From assembly GCA_009912175.1 (NCBI GenBank), contig WNDQ01000008.1:33411-97410 (forward strand): a DNA stretch of 64,000 nt, in the 5' to 3' direction. A model generated the notes under the pieces. That model did no database searches. It was not told the origin of the DNA and saw only the letters and a list, made by a program, of their open reading frames with translations. Both the position numbers and the translations under genes were made by a program. Positions 60,104-64,000 of this stretch are shown here, piece after piece. Positions within the stretch are counted from its first letter, which is position 1. Each line of letters opens with the position of its first letter. Source of the stretch: Paracidovorax wautersii. GTDB lineage: Bacteria > Pseudomonadota > Gammaproteobacteria > Burkholderiales > Burkholderiaceae_C.

Positions 60104-61918
60104 ATGGCAATGCGCTCTCACTATTGCGGTCACGTGACCGAAGCCCTGCTGGGCCAGACTGTCAAGCTGACTGGCTGGGTCAACCGTCGCCGCGATCATG
60201 GCGGCGTGATCTTCGTCGACCTGCGCGACCGCGAGGGTTATGTGCAGGTGGTGTGCGACCCCGATAGCAAAGACACGTTCGCCACGGCGGAAGACCTGCG
60301 CAGCGAGTTCTGCATCCAGGTCACCGGCCTGGTGCGCGCGCGCCCTGAAGGCACGACCAACGACAACCTCAAGACCGGCAAGATCGAAGTGCTGGCGCAC
60401 GAGCTGGTCGTGCTCAACCCCAGCGTGACGCCGCCGTTCACGCTCGACGACGACACCCTGTCCGAGACCACGCGCCTGACGCACCGCGTGCTCGACCTGC
60501 GCCGCCCCTACATGCAGCGCAACCTGATGCTGCGCTACAAGGTGGCCATGGAGGTGCGCAAGTTCCTCGACACCAACGGCTTCATCGACATCGAAACCCC
60601 CATGCTGGGCAAGTCCACGCCTGAAGGCGCGCGTGACTACCTCGTGCCCAGCCGCGTGCATGACGGCCACTTCTACGCGCTGCCGCAGTCGCCCCAGCTG
60701 TTCAAGCAACTGCTGATGGTCTCGGGCTTCGACCGCTACTACCAGATCACCAAGTGTTTCCGCGACGAGGATCTGCGCGCCGACCGCCAGCCCGAGTTCA
60801 CGCAGATCGACATCGAGACCTCCTTCCTGGCCGAAGAAGAGATCCGTGCGCTGTTCCAGGAGATGATCGTCACGGTGTTCAAGAACGCCGCCGGCATCGA
60901 GCTGGGCGAATTCCCGGTCATGACCTACCAGGAAGCGGCCGCGCGTTACGGCTCGGACAAGCCCGACCTGCGCGTCAAGCTCGAATTCACCGAACTGACC
61001 GACGTCATGAAGAACGTCGAGTTCAAGGTGTTTGCCGCCGCCGCCAACCTGCCCAACGGCCGCGTGGTCGCGCTGCGTGTGCCGGGTGGCGCCAAGGAAG
61101 GCTCGGGTCTGTCGCGCGGCGAGATCGACGGCTACACCGAATTCGTCAAGATCTACGGCGCCAAGGGCCTGGCCTACATCAAGGTCAACGAGCGCGCCAA
61201 GGGCCGTGACGGCCTGCAGTCGCCCATCGTCAAGAACATCGACGACGCCACCCTGGCCGAGGTGCTCGAGCGCACCGGCGCGCAGGACGGCGACCTGGTG
61301 TTCTTCGGCGCCGACAAGGCCAAGGTCGTCAACGACGCCATCGGCGCGCTGCGCATCAAGATCGGCCACAGCGAGTTCGGCAAGAAGAACGGCCTGTTCG
61401 ACAACCGCTGGGCGCCGCTGTGGGTGGTCGACTTCCCGATGTTCGAGTTCGACGAGGACGAGCAACGCTGGTCCGCCGTGCACCACCCCTTCACCGCGCC
61501 CAAGGACGGCCACGAAGACTGGATGGAAAGCGATCCGGGCCGCTGCATCTCCAAGGGCTACGACCTGGTGCTCAACGGCTGGGAAATGGGCGGCGGCTCG
61601 GTCCGTATCCACCGTGCCGACGTGCAGCAGAAGGTTTTCAAGGAGCTCAACATCACCGAGGAAGATGCCCAGATCAAGTTCGGCTTCCTGCTCGACGCGC
61701 TGCAGTACGGCGCGCCGCCCCACGGCGGCATTGCCTTCGGCCTGGACCGCGTCATCACCCTGATGACCGGCGCCGAATCCATCCGCGACGTGATTGCCTT
61801 CCCCAAGACCCAGCGCGCCCAGGACCTGATGACCCAGGCACCGTCCACGGTCGACGAGAAGCAACTGCGCGAACTGCACATCCGGCTGCGCAATCCGGAT
61901 GCCGTCAAGCAGGGTTGA
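60104..61918 (+). CDS. aspS: Aspartate--tRNA ligase (probably non-discriminating, Asp/Asn)
   Basis: 604-residue class II synthetase. The OB-fold anticodon-binding domain (1-110), catalytic core and GAD insertion (about 290-420) are all present. Motif 2 is [18 protein letters not shown] and motif 3 is [14 protein letters not shown]. The anticodon-domain loop reads [10 protein letters not shown] and a later loop RPEGTTN; the His and Gly here are those reported for the non-discriminating enzyme of Pseudomonas aeruginosa, which also makes Asp-tRNA-Asn for GatCAB. ATG 60104 follows GAAAGAC; ATG 60089 is also in frame. Confidence 0.95.
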   Translation: MAMRSHYCGHVTEALLGQTVKLTGWVNRRRDHGGVIFVDLRDREGYVQVVCDPDSKDTFATAEDLRSEFCIQVTGLVRARPEGTTNDNLKTGKIEVLAHELVVLNPSVTPPFTLDDDTLSETTRLTHRVLDLRRPYMQRNLMLRYKVAMEVRKFLDTNGFIDIETPMLGKSTPEGARDYLVPSRVHDGHFYALPQSPQLFKQLLMVSGFDRYYQITKCFRDEDLRADRQPEFTQIDIETSFLAEEEIRALFQEMIVTVFKNAAGIELGEFPVMTYQEAAARYGSDKPDLRVKLEFTELTDVMKNVEFKVFAAAANLPNGRVVALRVPGGAKEGSGLSRGEIDGYTEFVKIYGAKGLAYIKVNERAKGRDGLQSPIVKNIDDATLAEVLERTGAQDGDLVFFGADKAKVVNDAIGALRIKIGHSEFGKKNGLFDNRWAPLWVVDFPMFEFDEDEQRWSAVHHPFTAPKDGHEDWMESDPGRCISKGYDLVLNGWEMGGGSVRIHRADVQQKVFKELNITEEDAQIKFGFLLDALQYGAPPHGGIAFGLDRVITLMTGAESIRDVIAFPKTQRAQDLMTQAPSTVDEKQLRELHIRLRNPDAVKQG

Positions 61919-62225
61919 CCCGGACGTTGCATCAGTAAGGGGCTGATGGACAATCCAGACTGAAAAGCGGCGGCGAAGATCGCCGCTTTTTTTCGGAGAT
62001 TTTTCGTGACCCACTGTTTCGGAAAGTGGGTGAATGAGTTTGCTGGAAGTTGGAGGGAAAACGGCGCGCATCTACAAACAAGCCGCGACGGTGTTGAACG
62101 AACGAGGGAGAGGCGGGGACGCCTGTGTTTAAAAAAGGAAGAGGAGGGAGTCAGGCTGGCATGGCCACTGCCTTGCGTCGCTGGCGCAATCGCAGTCAGT
62201 CAGTCCGGCATGGCTCGCATGACCT
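61919..62225. other. 307 bp gap between aspS and the glycosyltransferase gene
   Basis: Holds the aspS terminator (61966-61990) and then about 230 bp with no convincing gene. Composition is visibly less GC-rich and rich in purine runs such as GGAAGAGGAGGGAG. No clear promoter is seen. It may mark the edge of an acquired segment. Confidence 0.5.
61966..61990 (+). terminator. Rho-independent terminator of aspS
   Basis: Stem AGCGGCG / CGCCGCT with an eight-base loop, followed by a run of T (CTTTTTTT). It lies 47 bp after the aspS stop. Confidence 0.88.
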
Positions 62226-63650
62226 ATGCAGCAACGATATTCAATGTCGGCCCTGGCGCCGCTCGGCTGGTTTCTGGCCACCGCCCTGGTCTTTGTCGCG
62301 GCCCTGGGCCGGCCGTTTGCCGATCCGGACGTGCTCATCTACGGCGAAATTGGCCGCGCCATCTACGAGCGAGGTCTGTTGCCCTATGAATGGGCGTTCG
62401 ACCACAAGCCCATCGCCGCCTATTACATCTACGGATTGGCGGCCGTGTTGCTGCCGCTGCACTGGCCGCAGTTTCAGATTCTTTGCTTGCTGGTCTTCCT
62501 GCTGACGGCTTATCTGACCCGCGACCTGGTGGCGCGCGGCAGTTATGGACTGCACCTGTTCCTGATCTCGGTGCTGTCCTTCAAGTTCTTGAAGTTTTCG
62601 GGGAACACCGAGGCCATTTTCCTGCTGCTCGCCTTGGCCTCGTTCTGGGCCCTGATCCGAATGGCGGGGCGTGGCGGCCTGGTCGCCAGTGGCTTGCTGG
62701 CGGCCTGCGCGTTCCATGTGAACTACCTCGCGTGTTTTGTCATCGGCCCGGCCGCGTTGTTCCTGTTGGCCACACGGGAGCCCGGCGGTGGCTGGATCGG
62801 CTTTCTTCGGCGGCTGGGGTTCTATGTGCTTGGGTTTCTTGCGGGATGGCTGCTTGTGTTTCTGCCATTCCTGCTCAAGGACCCCAGCCTCATTGCCAGC
62901 TATTTTGTGGCGCAGATGGGATTCCTCAGCGGCTACCAGTCCCGGCTCGACGCCACGGAGTCGGTCAAGTTTTTATCGTACCTGCTGCCCCTGCTCTTGC
63001 TGCTGTGGGTATGCCGCCGTCCCGCGCCTGGATTCGAGCGCCTGCATCGCATGGGGTGGATCGCCTGGATTTCGGCGTGGGTCGGCACCTTGTTGTCGGT
63101 CCGCTTCTACCCGCATTACGCCTTTCCCCTGGCGGTGCTGGCCGTGTTTTTATGGCTCGTATCCGAGCATCCGCGCCGCAAGGTGTTCATGGCCGTGACG
63201 GTCGCCATTTTGGCCTTGTCTCCGATCAAATATGGAATAGGGATGCTGAAGTCGATCCCGGAGATTCGGCAGGCGTACGATTTTTCTCCCTACGAGCAGG
63301 TCAAGGCGATGGTTGGCGATGAGCCCGTCCTGGCGGTACGCGCATCCCATATTCCTTTTTACTATGCGCGCATCGTTCCCTCGCAGCCCATGATCTGGTC
63401 GGATCATGCGGCGATTCGTTACCGGGAGGCTGAAGACGCGTATTACCTCTCGTATTTGAATCGTCAGCCACTCTGGGTGATGATGGCCCGCGGGCGCTGT
63501 GAGGGCGCGTATGAGATGGGCATGCCCGAAACCTGCCACCAATTGCGCCGGGGTTATGAACATGTCATGACACTGGACGAGAAATACCACGATCGAATCG
63601 ATCTCTATCGCATGGCGATGCCGCTTCCGATGACAGCCGAAGATCTGTGA
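62226..63650 (+). CDS. GT-C type membrane glycosyltransferase, family 39-like
   Basis: 474 residues with about ten membrane segments. An N-terminal acidic motif after TM1 (FADPDVLIYGEIGRAIYERG) and the periplasmic segment DHKPIAAYYIYGLAAV resemble the catalytic loop of GT39/GT83 (ArnT and mannosyltransferase-like) enzymes that use polyprenyl-phosphate sugars. The last 130 residues form a soluble periplasmic domain. The sequence is less GC-rich than its neighbours. The actual sugar and acceptor are unknown; a surface polysaccharide or lipid role is likely. It is isolated between aspS and an insertion sequence. ATG 62244 is an alternative start. Confidence 0.75.
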   Translation: MQQRYSMSALAPLGWFLATALVFVAALGRPFADPDVLIYGEIGRAIYERGLLPYEWAFDHKPIAAYYIYGLAAVLLPLHWPQFQILCLLVFLLTAYLTRDLVARGSYGLHLFLISVLSFKFLKFSGNTEAIFLLLALASFWALIRMAGRGGLVASGLLAACAFHVNYLACFVIGPAALFLLATREPGGGWIGFLRRLGFYVLGFLAGWLLVFLPFLLKDPSLIASYFVAQMGFLSGYQSRLDATESVKFLSYLLPLLLLLWVCRRPAPGFERLHRMGWIAWISAWVGTLLSVRFYPHYAFPLAVLAVFLWLVSEHPRRKVFMAVTVAILALSPIKYGIGMLKSIPEIRQAYDFSPYEQVKAMVGDEPVLAVRASHIPFYYARIVPSQPMIWSDHAAIRYREAEDAYYLSYLNRQPLWVMMARGRCEGAYEMGMPETCHQLRRGYEHVMTLDEKYHDRIDLYRMAMPLPMTAEDL

Positions 63651-63714
63651 GAGGCGGTCGACCAAACGCAGCGACCAGATGATGCGGGGGAGCGGTTGCA
63701 CTTGCGGTTGATCT

Positions 63715-63735
63715 TGCCCCTGATTTACGGACACC
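63715..63735. repeat. Putative terminal inverted repeat of an IS3-family element
   Basis: TGCCCCTGATTTACGGACAC begins with TG, as IS3-family ends do, and lies just outside the transposase stop codon (63741-63739). The other end is beyond the window, so neither the repeat pair nor the target duplication can be checked. Confidence 0.5.
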
Positions 63736-63738
63736 TAT

Positions 63739-64000
63739 CTAAGCGACATTGGCCAGCTCGTACTGCTCTGGGCTGAGGTAGCCCAGGGTCGAGTGCAGCC
63801 GGATCCGATTGTAGTCAACCTCAATGTAGTCAAACACATGAGCCTTGGCCTGCTCCCGTGTGGCGAGGTGTTCACCATGGATGGCCTCGACCTTCAGACT
63901 GTGGTTCCAACTCTCCATTGCTGCGTTGTCGTAGCAGTTGCCTCTGGCACTCATGCTGGCGATCAAAGCGTATTGCTCCAACAGGGCGCGGTGCTCGCGC
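63739..64000 (-). mobile_element. IS3-family insertion sequence, C-terminal part of the OrfB transposase
   Basis: The frame is open to the right window edge and ends at TAG 63741-63739. It encodes the end of an rve-type integrase core: SMSARGNCYDNAAMESWNH holds the last catalytic glutamate of the DDE triad, and DYIEVDYNRIRLHSTLGYLS is the usual C-terminal motif of IS3-group transposases. The rest of OrfB and OrfA lie outside the window. It sits 65 bp past the glycosyltransferase stop. Confidence 0.9.

Overview
The window is very GC-rich chromosomal DNA from a betaproteobacterium of the order Burkholderiales, most like Comamonadaceae. The evidence is the Bug-type (TctC) binding proteins, the lysA-lptM-cyaY group, the ubiE / Tim44-like / ubiJ / ubiB / fmdB / aspS series, the ispD-ispF pair and the ugp operon. 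This assignment is inferred from gene content; no rRNA or other marker is present.

Layout. 1-2405: a divergent pair of a PLP aminotransferase (cut by the left edge) and a MocR-type regulator, with repeated operator-like sites between them. 2407-4337: lysA, the lipoprotein gene lptM and, divergently, cyaY (frataxin). 4408-11875: a six-gene minus-strand catabolic operon (class II aldolase/decarboxylase, two Bug solute-binding proteins, an HTH/citrate-synthase-like protein with altered catalytic residues, a ThDP decarboxylase-type enzyme and an aldehyde dehydrogenase), apparently inserted between cyaY and the penicillin-binding protein 1A gene. 12131-17870: mrcA and valS. 18010-23283: a DHA2 exporter with an unclear 5' end, yaaA, a 2OG-Fe(II) oxygenase, an alpha/beta hydrolase and queF. 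23374-25383: a PAP2-type phosphatase lipoprotein with a C-terminal autotransporter-type beta repeat. 25522-33093: a coupled mfd / MFS / serB / ABC exporter unit. 33256-41702: a MocR regulator broken by one in-frame stop, divergent from a peptide-type ABC importer plus amidase operon. 41757-44204: azlCD, ispD and ispF. 44324-45451: an Ada protein whose N-terminal zinc cysteines are all replaced. 45532-50681: the glycerol-3-phosphate operon ugpBAEC-ugpQ behind a good Pho box. 51107-54694: serA, rdgC (broken by one in-frame TGA), a DUF971 gene and ubiE. 54881-61918: a Tim44-like protein, ubiJ, ubiB, a sodium:solute symporter, fmdB and aspS. 62226-64000: a GT-C type membrane glycosyltransferase followed by the end of an IS3-family insertion sequence.

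How it works together. Much is housekeeping: lysine and serine synthesis, isoprenoids, ubiquinone, queuosine, aminoacyl-tRNA synthesis, cell wall and repair. On this sit accessory uptake and catabolic modules with their own control: MocR operators, a TGATC/GATCA palindrome and a Pho box. The observations most worth checking are the cysteine-free Ada sensor domain, the catalytically altered HTH/citrate-synthase protein as a possible regulator of its operon, and the two genes each interrupted by a single in-frame stop. No rRNA, tRNA or CRISPR array was found by eye.
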